Assembly: GCA_036830315.1 (NCBI GenBank)
Contig: DAISOU010000005.1
Location: 11,323-75,322, forward strand
Direction: 5' to 3'
DNA length: 64,000 nucleotides
Source: Enterosoma sp002399505
Lineage (GTDB): Bacteria; Bacillota_I; Bacilli_A; RFN20; CAG-288
Part shown: in pieces, positions 1-9,880 of the stretch
How positions within the stretch are numbered: the stretch's first letter is position 1
Layout of the letters: each line of letters begins with the position of its first letter
Position numbers and translations under genes: made by a program
The notes under the pieces: generated by a model
Told to the model about the DNA's origin: nothing
The model's input: only the letters and a program-made list of their open reading frames with translations
The model's database searches: none

Positions 1-197
1 GAGTCCTCAAAGCCGTCAAAGACAACAACATCACCGGTGACTTCTATCTGAATTTCCAGGACGCCGGCTCTAATGTCACTTCAGCAAAAGCCATCGCCTT
101 ATTAAACAAACTTCAGATATCCTATTCCGACACCACACTCTTCTCGGCCACTCCCTATAAGGGACTGACCTATAAGACTCTCCTTATCAAGGCTTAA
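1..197 (+). CDS. C-terminal 64 residues of an unidentified protein (5' end outside window)
   Basis: The third forward frame is open from the window edge to a TAA at 195-197. It gives 64 residues ending in KTLLIKA. Codon use (GTC, ATC, CTC rich) matches the neighbouring host genes, and a strong terminator follows, so this is the real end of a gene. No family can be named from so short a piece. Confidence 0.7.
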   Translation, partial: VLKAVKDNNITGDFYLNFQDAGSNVTSAKAIALLNKLQISYSDTTLFSATPYKGLTYKTLLIKA

Positions 198-217
198 AAA
201 AGTCAGCATCTATACCA

Positions 218-250
218 AGACAGCGGGGAAAATCCGCTGTCTTTTTCTTT
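218..250 (+). terminator. Intrinsic terminator of the partial gene
   Basis: An 8-bp perfect stem (GACAGCGG at 219-226 with CCGCTGTC at 234-241) is followed by a T-rich tract at 242-250. The 251-445 stretch after it is AT-rich and I see no gene in it. Confidence 0.85.
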
Positions 251-445
251 ACTCTAAATCTTTAAAAAAGAGGACTGAATAAAATAAAAATCAGTTAGTC
301 AAAAAGCAAGGTTTTTATACATAACTTTTCATAGTGGATAATATAATTTCATCGGGCTTTTTTAGCTTTGTTTCTATAATGGTTTTATTGAAAAACTATT
401 CAGGAAGATAATATATTCATATTCTATTGTTTGTAATGACAACAT

Positions 446-474
446 TTGACTAAATATTGATTAATTAGTATGTT
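446..474 (+). promoter_or_regulatory. Candidate sigma-A promoter for the anchored protein gene
   Basis: TTGACT (446-451), a 17-bp spacer and TATGTT (469-474). The -10 covers an ATG at 470, so transcripts would begin downstream of that codon. This supports the internal start at 587. A second candidate lies upstream (TTGAAA 388-393, 18 bp, TATATT 412-417). Confidence 0.45.
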
Positions 475-586
475 TCATTCGTTGATAGGATTATATCTGA
501 AACTAATGAAAAACAAGGGTATTCACGAAACTGACTCGTCTACTGAGCAGGTTAGTGAAATTAAAGAAACGAAACAGGGGCCTTTT

Positions 587-1645
587 ATGTCGAAGGCTAC
601 CAAACATACGATAATGATGTCGGTTATTTTCGGTGTTTCCTTTGCTCTGATCGGCGGTTTTGGAGGCTATGCTCTCTACACCACTTTGCATCCAAAGACA
701 GCTGTTGTCTATAACGCCAGCAACTATGGTACAATTCCGACTAAAAACGAACTTGACACATATATCAGCAAGAACACTCTCCTCGATACCTTCAATACCG
801 ATAACAAGGCCTATTCGCTTCTAAACTATGCTCTCTTCAAACAGGCAGCTGAAAAATATACGCTGACAATTTCCAAAGGAACCGTCCTCTCATCGGGAAT
901 CACTCAGACGATTGAATCGACTGTCTATAACACACCCGATGAGACCTTCAGTCAGAATATCTCCTCTTCCTCTATCGTCTCTACTGCTAACCGCACCTAC
1001 GACAGACACGATCAGAAACTTGATACCTATGACTGCAAGAAGAAAGAAGACTGGGCCAATAATCCTACCTGCAAGAATGTGACTTATGATAGCTACATTC
1101 AAAGCAACGGAAAACTCAATCGCGGTAACTATTACTGTACTTCTTCCACTTATTCTTCTGACTGTCCGATAACTGACCGCTACCTGACAAATGATCAGAG
1201 CGTCTATGAGGCCAGCACTGAGAAAAGCAAGCATGTTGTCAATGCCGTCATGATCTACGATATCGGTCCGAAGACTGTCACTTCCTCTTCGGTCTCCAAG
1301 ACTAAAAGCGGCTACGAAATAAAAGTAGAAGTGACTCCGGATAAGGGAACCTTCAAATCCTCCGTTCAGATGAAGACAACCGGCGGCTTAGCCTCCTATC
1401 CGAAGTTCTCGTCTTCCAATCTCACAATACAGGTCGATGAAGAATTCAATCTGATATCACATACGGCAGTCGATGAATATACGGCTGTCATCGGTCCCAT
1501 CAATTCTCCGGCCACGCAGAACTTCACTTCCTACTACTTCAGAAGCGATACTGATACTTTCAATGATGTCAAGGTCACTATTCCGGAAATTTCGGATATC
1601 AGTGACTTCAAGGGATACCAGCTCTTCCCGTCATCAACTAAATAA
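587..1645 (+). CDS. Signal-anchored surface protein of unknown function
   Basis: About 352 aa. I chose ATG 587 because AGGGG at 576-580 sits 6 bases upstream. The in-frame ATG at 470 has no ribosome site and overlaps a promoter -10. The protein starts with a short basic stretch and one hydrophobic segment (roughly residues 7-32, rich in I, F, G and A), followed by a polar Ser/Thr/Tyr-rich extracellular part. A lysine- and cysteine-containing stretch lies near its middle (CKKKEDWANNPTCKN, then a CTSS/DCP region). I recognise no family. It lies 17 bases before the giant surface gene in the same direction, so the two may be co-transcribed. Confidence 0.7.
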   Translation: MSKATKHTIMMSVIFGVSFALIGGFGGYALYTTLHPKTAVVYNASNYGTIPTKNELDTYISKNTLLDTFNTDNKAYSLLNYALFKQAAEKYTLTISKGTVLSSGITQTIESTVYNTPDETFSQNISSSSIVSTANRTYDRHDQKLDTYDCKKKEDWANNPTCKNVTYDSYIQSNGKLNRGNYYCTSSTYSSDCPITDRYLTNDQSVYEASTEKSKHVVNAVMIYDIGPKTVTSSSVSKTKSGYEIKVEVTPDKGTFKSSVQMKTTGGLASYPKFSSSNLTIQVDEEFNLISHTAVDEYTAVIGPINSPATQNFTSYYFRSDTDTFNDVKVTIPEISDISDFKGYQLFPSSTK

Positions 1646-1662
1646 TCAAGGGGTAACTAAAA

Positions 1663-4600
1663 ATGAAAAAATTTAAAAAAGGCCTGATTTATACAATCGT
1701 CAGTCTTATATCCTTAGGAACTAGCGGCGCTGCCGTCTATCTTTCTTTCGGTGCCAGCGACAATTCCAAGGGTCAGGATAACGCAAACGGCAACAATGGG
1801 GATGACGGAGATACCGTCTATCCTGACATGGACGGGGACGATACTGAGGAAAACGGGTTTTCCAAGATGGTCAACAGCCTTCTTGCTTCCAAAGAACTCA
1901 AGTTCGATAACCTTTCTGTCTCTTTGGATACCGATACGACAAACCCCATCAACCTCTCTTTGAACAATCTGAAAATCGATTTGACTGATTCCAGTTCTCT
2001 CGACTTGAATTTCTCAACCGACTTAACTCTCTCCTATGACGGAATCAACAACAGTCAGATCAATGAGACCATCAATCTCAACTTCACATCGGCCGGATTT
2101 GCCTATCTTTCCTACGGAGACAACAACTATTGCTTCAGCGCTCCTAAGACCATCCCCAGTTTCATGAATATGATCGAAGTCATCACCGGTTCTTCTCTTC
2201 CTGATCTTTCTTCATCTTTGGGGAATCTCGATATGAGTTCCATCAAGGATGTGGCCCTGAAAATCATCGACACTGTCGCTGACAGCGAAACCAGCAACAA
2301 TCTAGGCGGTTATGACTACACTCTCAGTCTCGAGGATATAAATATCAAGGGAACGACTATCAGCAACATCGGAATAAAGATGTCGACTGACTCCAACAAT
2401 GCCCTGAGAGCCATCAAGACCATCGACAAGAACGGAGCAGATTCTTCTTTGTCAATCTCCGGCGGAGTGACTTTGGGATTAAACGGCAACTGCAACTTCT
2501 TAGCTGAAAGCGACTATGTCAACGTCAATCTCGATGATTATCAGGATCTGACCAATGCCACCAATTCGATTCTCTCCACCGTGACAAAGATCGTCGGTGA
2601 GAAGAAGACGGATGTCGGCATCAATATCGCACTGGACACAAACGGCAAAAAGTCCACAGTCAGCGGACTTATGCAGGCTGATGTCTCCTCAGTCGATAAG
2701 GATCTGACCAAAGGACAATATGCTCTCTCTTTAACAAGAAAGAACAGCGACAACACTTACAGCGACAATCTGAACATCAATTATGAAGGATCGGCTTCCA
2801 CTACCTATATCAAGCTCAACGACGATCAGTTCAAAGGCAAGATAACCAATTCCGACATCTCCTCTATTTTCACAAGCGTCTCTTCTCTGACTGGAAAACA
2901 GGGCTATGAGGAAATCTCTTCCTCTCTGACCTCGGTCTTAGGAAAATGTGCCTTCAGCGAGTTGCTTGTTGGTGACTACACCAACTACAAGACCTTCATC
3001 GATTCCTTCAGCTACACTGAAAACGTCGGTTTCTCTATGGTCATCAACGCCAAGGCCTTTGGCTTAAGCGACTACAAGATCACAGTCAAGCTCAATCTCA
3101 ATGAGAGTGATAAGAAAATCGAATCTATCTTTGTCGGCGGTCTCCAATATCAGACTCTGAAAGCCGATATCACCCTGACTCCCTCAGATTTCACTTCTAT
3201 TTCCAGCATCAACAGAGTCGAATACAAGAGCTATTCTGCTATCGTCCCTATCTTCAACACTCTCACCGATATCGTCAAGAACAAGAAGGCCGGTGCCAGT
3301 TATTCTCTTCTGTATGCTGATAGCTCGTCACAGGACCAGAACTATTCAGCTTCCGGAAGAATCGATGCCGACTTAAGCTCGGTTTCCGGTTTCGATGATA
3401 TGACTGCTGCTATCTCCAAGGGCAATTATCATCTCTCCTTCAACACCGCCGTCAAAAACTGCACTCATAATGTCAATGTCAACTATCAGGATGAGACGAT
3501 GTATTTCGGCTATGGAACCAGCTATACCAAAGACAACATCACTACTGACAACACCGTTTTCAAAAACTCCATCACCAAGACCAATATCTCCTCTATGGTC
3601 GATGTCATCAACAAGAATTCGGCTGCCGACAGCTCAGAAGCACTCTCTGGCATGGACAAAATCATCAGCGAGGTAGAGAATTCCGCTAATCTCAAAGCTG
3701 ACTTAGCCGCTTTGAAAGAAGGCTATGTCTCTTCTCTGAAGTCCTTTGTCTCTATCGACAAAGACAACACCGATCCTAAGAAGATCGTCGTCGTTCTCGA
3801 TGTCCCCTATGTCTTAGAGGGAACCTCAATCGCCAATAAAGTCGGTGCCATCACTTTGTCTCTCAATACTTCCGACATGTCTTTAGACTCCATCACCTGC
3901 AAAGGCGCCATCTTAGCTATCAGCAACACCAACACTTTGACCTTCACGATGAACTTCGACAGCTATAACAGCAATGTCAATGATCCGGCTATCCTTTCTG
4001 ACACCAAAGGCTATACTGAAATCAACAAGGCCAGCGAACTTATGGAAAGCTTCTACAATCTCAAGACTGACTTGCAGAAGTTTGGAATCGGCGTCAATGC
4101 CTCCCTGACTCAGGGCGACAAGAAGATATTGGGACTTGAGGGAGAAGCAAAGGCCGACATCACTGATATCAACAGTCCTTTGGCTTCCGGTATTGTCAAT
4201 CTCACTCATTCTTCCTTAAAAGGAGAAGGAGATGCCACTCAGAAAGTCGAATTCAACTATCAGAACGATTCGACTTTAGGCGGACAGTTCGTCGGCGAAT
4301 ACAACGACAACATGCACATCATGATGCATACTTCCACAGTCTCCGACATCTACAGCGAAGTCAAGACTTCCTATAATTCCGAAACCAATGTTCTCTTCGC
4401 CTACCTGAACGGATTAAACAAAGCTACTAACTCTCTTCCCATTGCCGATGTCATCGAAACCAAGGATATCTCTTCTCTCTTTGCCTATCCTTATATTAAT
4501 AAGGTAGAGATCACCGACTCCACTTTGTCTCTCAAAGTCGACGGACGTCTTCTAAACTATGAGGACGAAGGAAAGACCGACACTATCGAAATCGGCTATG

Positions 4601-5751
4601 ATGCTATTGATAAGCATCTGACCTATGCCAAACTGGAAGCTGAATACCAGGGCCTCAAGATCAACTGCAAGATCGACTTGAAGTCCTACGATTCCGTCTC
4701 CTACGATCATTCCGCCTCCATGCTCAGCTATTCGGATACGACTAAAGGACAGTTTGTCGATCTTGACTGCCTGTCGACTCTGACTTCCTGTCTCATCGAC
4801 ACTACCGAAAACAACTATTACGGTATCGAAGGCGACATCAAGATCAACGCCAAGGCTCTGAATTATCTCACCATCGATTTGATCTCCACTCATGTCAGTC
4901 TCGATGTCTATATCGGAGATGAACAGGTCTATACCTATGTCGCCTTCAACAACGGAAACAAGACTATCGCCGACAAGGGCTTCTTAGCCACGGAGTTCTT
5001 CTTAAGCCAAGACAACACCTATGTCATGCAGACTAAGAATACGACTGGAACCACTGCCGGAATCAGCAGTGAATACTTCAAGACCACTAAGGAAGACATC
5101 GTCAAGAACATCGCCTACTATCTGACTGATTATGTTCTCGATATCGACAATTTCTTCGGCGGCAAGGTCGCCTTAGCCTACATCTTCAAGGGAATGAGCG
5201 ATTCTTCCTCATCTTCTGGTACTTCAGGAATCAAGATCAGTGATGACTTCTCAGGCCTCATCAAGAATCTCACTTTGAATACTGCCTCCCAGACTGTCAA
5301 TCTCGGTCTCAATCTCAATTCTCTTCTTCCTATCGACAACGTCGATTTTGAGAAGACCAGTCTCACCTTAGGCTATACGACTAACACTCTTGACACTGAT
5401 GAGAACTTCGCCAACAACTACACTCCTTTCTATGCGATGACTCTAGCCGTTGATGTCAACGCCTATAACGCCGTCAAGGCTCACTGCTTCTGCTCCTTCA
5501 CCTTGAAGAACTCTGGAAACTACAAGAAGACAGCTATCGAAAGCGCTGATTCTCCCATGTATCGTTACTTCCAAGTCTCTGATGCCTTAGATAAAGAAAA
5601 CCTCACTTCTTATGCTATCTCCTCTATCGGAGACTTCAAGACTACTTGGTACGGCGTCTATAACAACTACACCGTCTACGATAACGCCGCCTTGGCCAAG
5701 AAATATCAGACTTCCTATACTGCTGATAGCATCTACTTCTATAAAGACTAG
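1663..5751 (+). CDS. Giant modular surface protein, paralogue 1
   Basis: 1362 aa. AAGGGG precedes the ATG. An N-terminal signal or anchor (about residues 7-30) is followed by an Asp/Asn/Gly-rich linker (about 35-65). The rest is built from recurring beta-rich modules. The same pattern (a helix-like segment, a K-rich turn, then D-A/D-L or A-D-V, then KGxYxLS and a Y/Q-D strand) recurs from about residues 300, 525 and 785. A related N-terminal unit starts with FSKM. It matches its downstream neighbour unit for unit but is well diverged. I recognise no catalytic motif. The overall feel recalls lipid-binding LolA/LppX-like beta folds, but that is a guess. It is probably expressed with the neighbouring surface genes. 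Confidence 0.85.
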   Translation: MKKFKKGLIYTIVSLISLGTSGAAVYLSFGASDNSKGQDNANGNNGDDGDTVYPDMDGDDTEENGFSKMVNSLLASKELKFDNLSVSLDTDTTNPINLSLNNLKIDLTDSSSLDLNFSTDLTLSYDGINNSQINETINLNFTSAGFAYLSYGDNNYCFSAPKTIPSFMNMIEVITGSSLPDLSSSLGNLDMSSIKDVALKIIDTVADSETSNNLGGYDYTLSLEDINIKGTTISNIGIKMSTDSNNALRAIKTIDKNGADSSLSISGGVTLGLNGNCNFLAESDYVNVNLDDYQDLTNATNSILSTVTKIVGEKKTDVGINIALDTNGKKSTVSGLMQADVSSVDKDLTKGQYALSLTRKNSDNTYSDNLNINYEGSASTTYIKLNDDQFKGKITNSDISSIFTSVSSLTGKQGYEEISSSLTSVLGKCAFSELLVGDYTNYKTFIDSFSYTENVGFSMVINAKAFGLSDYKITVKLNLNESDKKIESIFVGGLQYQTLKADITLTPSDFTSISSINRVEYKSYSAIVPIFNTLTDIVKNKKAGASYSLLYADSSSQDQNYSASGRIDADLSSVSGFDDMTAAISKGNYHLSFNTAVKNCTHNVNVNYQDETMYFGYGTSYTKDNITTDNTVFKNSITKTNISSMVDVINKNSAADSSEALSGMDKIISEVENSANLKADLAALKEGYVSSLKSFVSIDKDNTDPKKIVVVLDVPYVLEGTSIANKVGAITLSLNTSDMSLDSITCKGAILAISNTNTLTFTMNFDSYNSNVNDPAILSDTKGYTEINKASELMESFYNLKTDLQKFGIGVNASLTQGDKKILGLEGEAKADITDINSPLASGIVNLTHSSLKGEGDATQKVEFNYQNDSTLGGQFVGEYNDNMHIMMHTSTVSDIYSEVKTSYNSETNVLFAYLNGLNKATNSLPIADVIETKDISSLFAYPYINKVEITDSTLSLKVDGRLLNYEDEGKTDTIEIGYDAIDKHLTYAKLEAEYQGLKINCKIDLKSYDSVSYDHSASMLSYSDTTKGQFVDLDCLSTLTSCLIDTTENNYYGIEGDIKINAKALNYLTIDLISTHVSLDVYIGDEQVYTYVAFNNGNKTIADKGFLATEFFLSQDNTYVMQTKNTTGTTAGISSEYFKTTKEDIVKNIAYYLTDYVLDIDNFFGGKVALAYIFKGMSDSSSSSGTSGIKISDDFSGLIKNLTLNTASQTVNLGLNLNSLLPIDNVDFEKTSLTLGYTTNTLDTDENFANNYTPFYAMTLAVDVNAYNAVKAHCFCSFTLKNSGNYKKTAIESADSPMYRYFQVSDALDKENLTSYAISSIGDFKTTWYGVYNNYTVYDNAALAKKYQTSYTADSIYFYKD

Positions 5752-5777
5752 ACGAAGATAAGAAAATAACATAGATA

Positions 5778-8700
5778 ATGAAAAAACAGCTGATATTGAC
5801 TCTTTCTTCTCTCCTGATTCTCTCAGCCTGTTCCCTGACGGGAATAGGAATCAACCAGAACATCAACAACAAGGCTGAGAATCAGGAAGAAGAGGATACA
5901 GGCACCGTAATCCTTCCTACCCTGCCCACCGATGCTGAAGGAGAAATGAACTCCTTCAGCAAGATGAGCAATAACCTTTTGAATGCCAAGGGTCTTGATT
6001 TCAGCCAGCTCTCTTTAGTGATCACCACCACTTCCTCTAAGCCTCTCACCTTGAAGTTCACTGACCTCATTATCGATATGACTGATTCTTCTTCTCTCGA
6101 CTTCAATATGTCCGCTCTTTTAAACGTCCTCTATGAAGGGATCGATGAGAAGATCAATTTCAATATGGAGAAGGACGGTTATGCCTATTTGAGTCTTGTC
6201 AATCACAGCTTCGAGTCTCAGAAACTGAAAGTCAGTGCTCCTGAAACTCTCGATGATCTTCTGTCTCTTCTCAAGACCTTAGGTATTTCTTTGCCTTCTT
6301 CCTCTTCCTTGGAGTCAGTAAAACTCGACAGTTTCATCAGCAAAGCTAAGGAAACCGTCAATAACATCCAAGAAAGCGACAATGCCAACTTTGGCAAAGA
6401 CTATACTTTGACTATCCCTTCTTTTGAAATCAACAGCACCAAGGTCGATGCCTTTAGCCTGGTTCTTTCTTCCACTTCTGATAACCAGCTTTCTGGTATC
6501 AAAACCAGTGACAGCATCTCTTTTGACGACAAGACCCATATTTCAGTCAACGGCCTATGCTCAGTCGAAGACACTTCCTCCTATCAGAAAGTAGATTCTT
6601 CTTCCTATCAGGATATGACTCATGCCTCGGAATCAGTCCTTTCCACCATCACTAAGGTAATCGACAAGAAAAAGGCTGATATCAATATCGACATGTCTTT
6701 ACTGACACCTTCTGGAAACGTCTCCAAAGTCGAAGGCCTCATGAAGGCTGATGTCAGTCAAGTCGCCAGCGACTTGACTAAGGGTACCTATTCTCTCTTT
6801 CTTGACCATAAAGCCTACAGCGGATCAACGACAAATGATTCCCTGGCTTTATTCTTCGATTATCCTATAGCCTATATCGATCTTAACGACAGTCAGTTCA
6901 AAGGCAAAATCAAAGACGCTGAGCTGAAGGATATCTTCTCCTATATCAGTGAGATGACCGGCAATTCGACGAGTGAGGGAATCGCCGATGAGCTCACTTC
7001 AATCTTAGGGGAATGTGCCTTCACTTCGCTGTTAAAGGGCGATTATTCCAAATATCGGGATTTTGTCACGGACTTCTCCTATGTGACTGATGAGTCTTTC
7101 ACTCTAGAGCTTAGCAGTCTCGCCTTTGGCTTAGGTGATTCTTCTCTAGATGTCAAAAATGAAAAGAACCTGATCAAAATCAGCGTCAACTTCAACTCTG
7201 ACAAAACCTCTTCTTCCTATGGCCTGACTGATATCACCGTCAAGAATCTGAGTTATAAGAACTACGTCGTTGAATCTCTGTCTCTTTCTATCGATGATTT
7301 TACCGGGATCAGTGTTCCAGGCACTGACAGTTCCTATAAAGATTACGGTGGAATTGTCCCAATATTTAAAACAGTATCTGAATTAGCATCTTCTAAGAAA
7401 GTATCAGCTTCCTATAGTCTCAATTACAACGACAGCACTAATTCCAACCTCTATGTCATAAGCGGTGATATCGATGCGGATTTATCAGCCATTTCTTCTT
7501 TTAACGCTCTTAGCTTAGACACTCTCAAAAACGGTAACTATCATCTCAGTCTCAATACCAATCAGAAAAAGGGCGATGAATCCTGTGACAACAAGGTTGA
7601 AGTCTTCTATCAGGATAAGAACATCTATCTAGGCTATAATAACGGACTAAACCTTGGCAACACGGTTTTGAAGAACTATATCACCGACAGTTCTGTCAGT
7701 GACATCAAGACTGTAATCGATACTAAGGCTCCTTCTTCTGCTAATCCTCTAGACTCTATGAATGACATCATCAACGCCATCAAAAACAGTGATCCTTTAA
7801 AGAGTGATATCAATCTCATCAAAGAAGGCTATCTCTCTTCGCTTAAGTCGATTCTCTCTATCGACAAGGATAACAGCGATCCTTCAAAGCTTGTCATAGT
7901 TTTGGATACTATCAAGGTTCTTGCCAATACCGATTATGCAAACAGAGTCGGGAGCATCACTTTGACTGTCGACTGTGATGACATATCCTTAGAATCCATC
8001 AATGTATCCACCTATATCAATAAGGAAGGAAACACGCTCTCTTTCTCCTTGTCTTTAAAAGACTATGCTGACTGCTTCAACCAGAAGACTGGCTATACAC
8101 AAATCACTTCCGCCGCAGTCTTACTGGAAAGCTTCTACAATCTGCCAAACTTCTCAGCTGATCAATATGGAATCGGAGTAAATGCGAGCTTGAAGACAGT
8201 CGGAAGTGATTCCACCACCTTGATAAATGGAAGTGCAGCTGTCAACGGATCAAAAGAGTCTATTCCCAGCATGTACGGAGCGATGACTCTCAATCTCCCC
8301 AATCTCAACAAGGGTGAAAGCAATGTCGACCATAAGGTAGAATTCAATTATGATTCCTCAATCGGAGAAGTCACGGCTGACTACAATGACAAGATGCATG
8401 TCATCATGCATAAGAACAAGATCGAAGATATCTTCACTTCCTTAAAAGGCATCACCAACGACACCAATCTTCTCTACCGTTATCTCAAGGTCCTGAATAG
8501 CACCTCCTCTGGTATTCCCCTGATGGACTGCATCTCCAATAAAGATCCCAGTCAGCTTCTCTTCTATCCTTTTATCAAAAAGGTGGAGTTTGGAGACAAC
8601 GCCCTTACTCTGACTGTCGATTCCCGTATCTTCAACGGAGACGCTGATATCGATAATCCCGATGATTCGACAAGAACGGATACAATCGTCGTCAACTTCG

Positions 8701-9821
8701 ACAGCGCCAAAAAAGAGATTACTTCCGTATCAATCGACGCCTACATGACATCGATGTCGACAGATACTATCGGAAATACCACCTATTCCACTAAGCATAT
8801 CGTTGCTTCTATCTCCTTATTGGAATACGCCTCTGTCTCTGTGCCTGACCTTCTTTCCTATACCGGCAATGAAGATTCCTTCATCAACTTAGACAATTTC
8901 TCCACCTTAGTCGACTGTCTTATCGATAACACGGAATCCAATTACTTCCATATTGAAGGAAGCTTCACCATCAACATCAAAGTCTTGGCCCTCTTCACTT
9001 TGAAAGACACAACCATCAATATCGATGCCAGAATCTATATCAAGGACGAACATGCCTACGCTTACATTCTCTTCAACAACAACGATTCCATCTTCGTTGA
9101 AATATTCATCAGCGAAAAAGAAGTCCTGATGGCAAAAACCACCGACTCATCGACTGAATACTTCAAGACTACTCAGGAAAACGTCTTAAAGAACGTCGCC
9201 TACTATATCTTCACCTATATCATCGATATCGACAGCATGTCCTTTGGAAAACTGGCAGCTGCCAATATCTATAACGGCGTCAGCGGAAGTGACAGTTCGG
9301 CAACTTTGAACAATGATTTCTCCGGTCTTATCAAATCGGCCAAGCTTAACGGAAACTCCTTTGATCTCAACGTCAACCTAGCTGACTTTGTCACAGTCAG
9401 CGGTGTCAGTTTCCCAGATTCCGTCAATCTTCATATCGGCTATAAGGATAACGGCAACGGCTACACGCCTTTGACGACACTGACTGTGGACAAGTGTTCT
9501 CTGTCCGCCTATGCTGTCGTCACTGTCAATATCAGCGGAAGTGCCTCCTTGACGGATTTGTCTGTGTCCCCTATCAACCTCTCGTCCGATACGGTCTTCA
9601 GCTCTTCTGAATACATGAAGAGATACAGTGACTTTGTCACTCAGTTCAAAAATGATTACGGAGAATTCACTGATACCTCTAAGCTTCCTTATTATTCGAT
9701 AGACGGTTATACCATCAAGAAGAACTGGTTAGGGATGATCAGCAACTATTCTCTTCAGGATAACGCCTCTTCCGCTAAGAAGACAGCGTCATCAGGTTCG
9801 GTCTACTATTATGAGCACTAA
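5778..9821 (+). CDS. Giant modular lipoprotein, paralogue 2
   Basis: 1347 aa, 26 bases after its paralogue. The N-terminus is a lipoprotein signal with lipobox LSAC (Cys 18), unlike the membrane-anchor start of paralogue 1. The module order and spacing are the same (units from about residues 286, 524 and 779), and the FSKM N-terminal unit and the C-terminal YFKTT region are shared. This points to a tandem gene duplication followed by divergence. Codon use matches the host. The ribosome site before ATG 5778 is weak, which suggests translation partly coupled to the gene before. Function is unknown. A structural or binding surface role fits better than an enzyme, because no conserved catalytic cluster is visible. 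Confidence 0.85.
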   Translation: MKKQLILTLSSLLILSACSLTGIGINQNINNKAENQEEEDTGTVILPTLPTDAEGEMNSFSKMSNNLLNAKGLDFSQLSLVITTTSSKPLTLKFTDLIIDMTDSSSLDFNMSALLNVLYEGIDEKINFNMEKDGYAYLSLVNHSFESQKLKVSAPETLDDLLSLLKTLGISLPSSSSLESVKLDSFISKAKETVNNIQESDNANFGKDYTLTIPSFEINSTKVDAFSLVLSSTSDNQLSGIKTSDSISFDDKTHISVNGLCSVEDTSSYQKVDSSSYQDMTHASESVLSTITKVIDKKKADINIDMSLLTPSGNVSKVEGLMKADVSQVASDLTKGTYSLFLDHKAYSGSTTNDSLALFFDYPIAYIDLNDSQFKGKIKDAELKDIFSYISEMTGNSTSEGIADELTSILGECAFTSLLKGDYSKYRDFVTDFSYVTDESFTLELSSLAFGLGDSSLDVKNEKNLIKISVNFNSDKTSSSYGLTDITVKNLSYKNYVVESLSLSIDDFTGISVPGTDSSYKDYGGIVPIFKTVSELASSKKVSASYSLNYNDSTNSNLYVISGDIDADLSAISSFNALSLDTLKNGNYHLSLNTNQKKGDESCDNKVEVFYQDKNIYLGYNNGLNLGNTVLKNYITDSSVSDIKTVIDTKAPSSANPLDSMNDIINAIKNSDPLKSDINLIKEGYLSSLKSILSIDKDNSDPSKLVIVLDTIKVLANTDYANRVGSITLTVDCDDISLESINVSTYINKEGNTLSFSLSLKDYADCFNQKTGYTQITSAAVLLESFYNLPNFSADQYGIGVNASLKTVGSDSTTLINGSAAVNGSKESIPSMYGAMTLNLPNLNKGESNVDHKVEFNYDSSIGEVTADYNDKMHVIMHKNKIEDIFTSLKGITNDTNLLYRYLKVLNSTSSGIPLMDCISNKDPSQLLFYPFIKKVEFGDNALTLTVDSRIFNGDADIDNPDDSTRTDTIVVNFDSAKKEITSVSIDAYMTSMSTDTIGNTTYSTKHIVASISLLEYASVSVPDLLSYTGNEDSFINLDNFSTLVDCLIDNTESNYFHIEGSFTINIKVLALFTLKDTTINIDARIYIKDEHAYAYILFNNNDSIFVEIFISEKEVLMAKTTDSSTEYFKTTQENVLKNVAYYIFTYIIDIDSMSFGKLAAANIYNGVSGSDSSATLNNDFSGLIKSAKLNGNSFDLNVNLADFVTVSGVSFPDSVNLHIGYKDNGNGYTPLTTLTVDKCSLSAYAVVTVNISGSASLTDLSVSPINLSSDTVFSSSEYMKRYSDFVTQFKNDYGEFTDTSKLPYYSIDGYTIKKNWLGMISNYSLQDNASSAKKTASSGSVYYYEH

Positions 9822-9850
9822 TTGATAAATAGGTCAATTTTATCTATAAT
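9822..9850 (+). promoter_or_regulatory. Strong sigma-A promoter for the 394-aa lipoprotein
   Basis: TTGATA (9822-9827), a 17-bp spacer and TATAAT (9845-9850). It starts directly after the stop codon of paralogue 2. Confidence 0.75.
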
Positions 9851-9880
9851 GTTGGTGCCTCCAAGAAAGGAAATTTGAAT

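Noticed and set aside
470..586. Start of the anchored protein at ATG 470
   Set aside because: A promoter -10 overlaps that ATG and it has no ribosome site; ATG 587 has AGGGG at the right distance.
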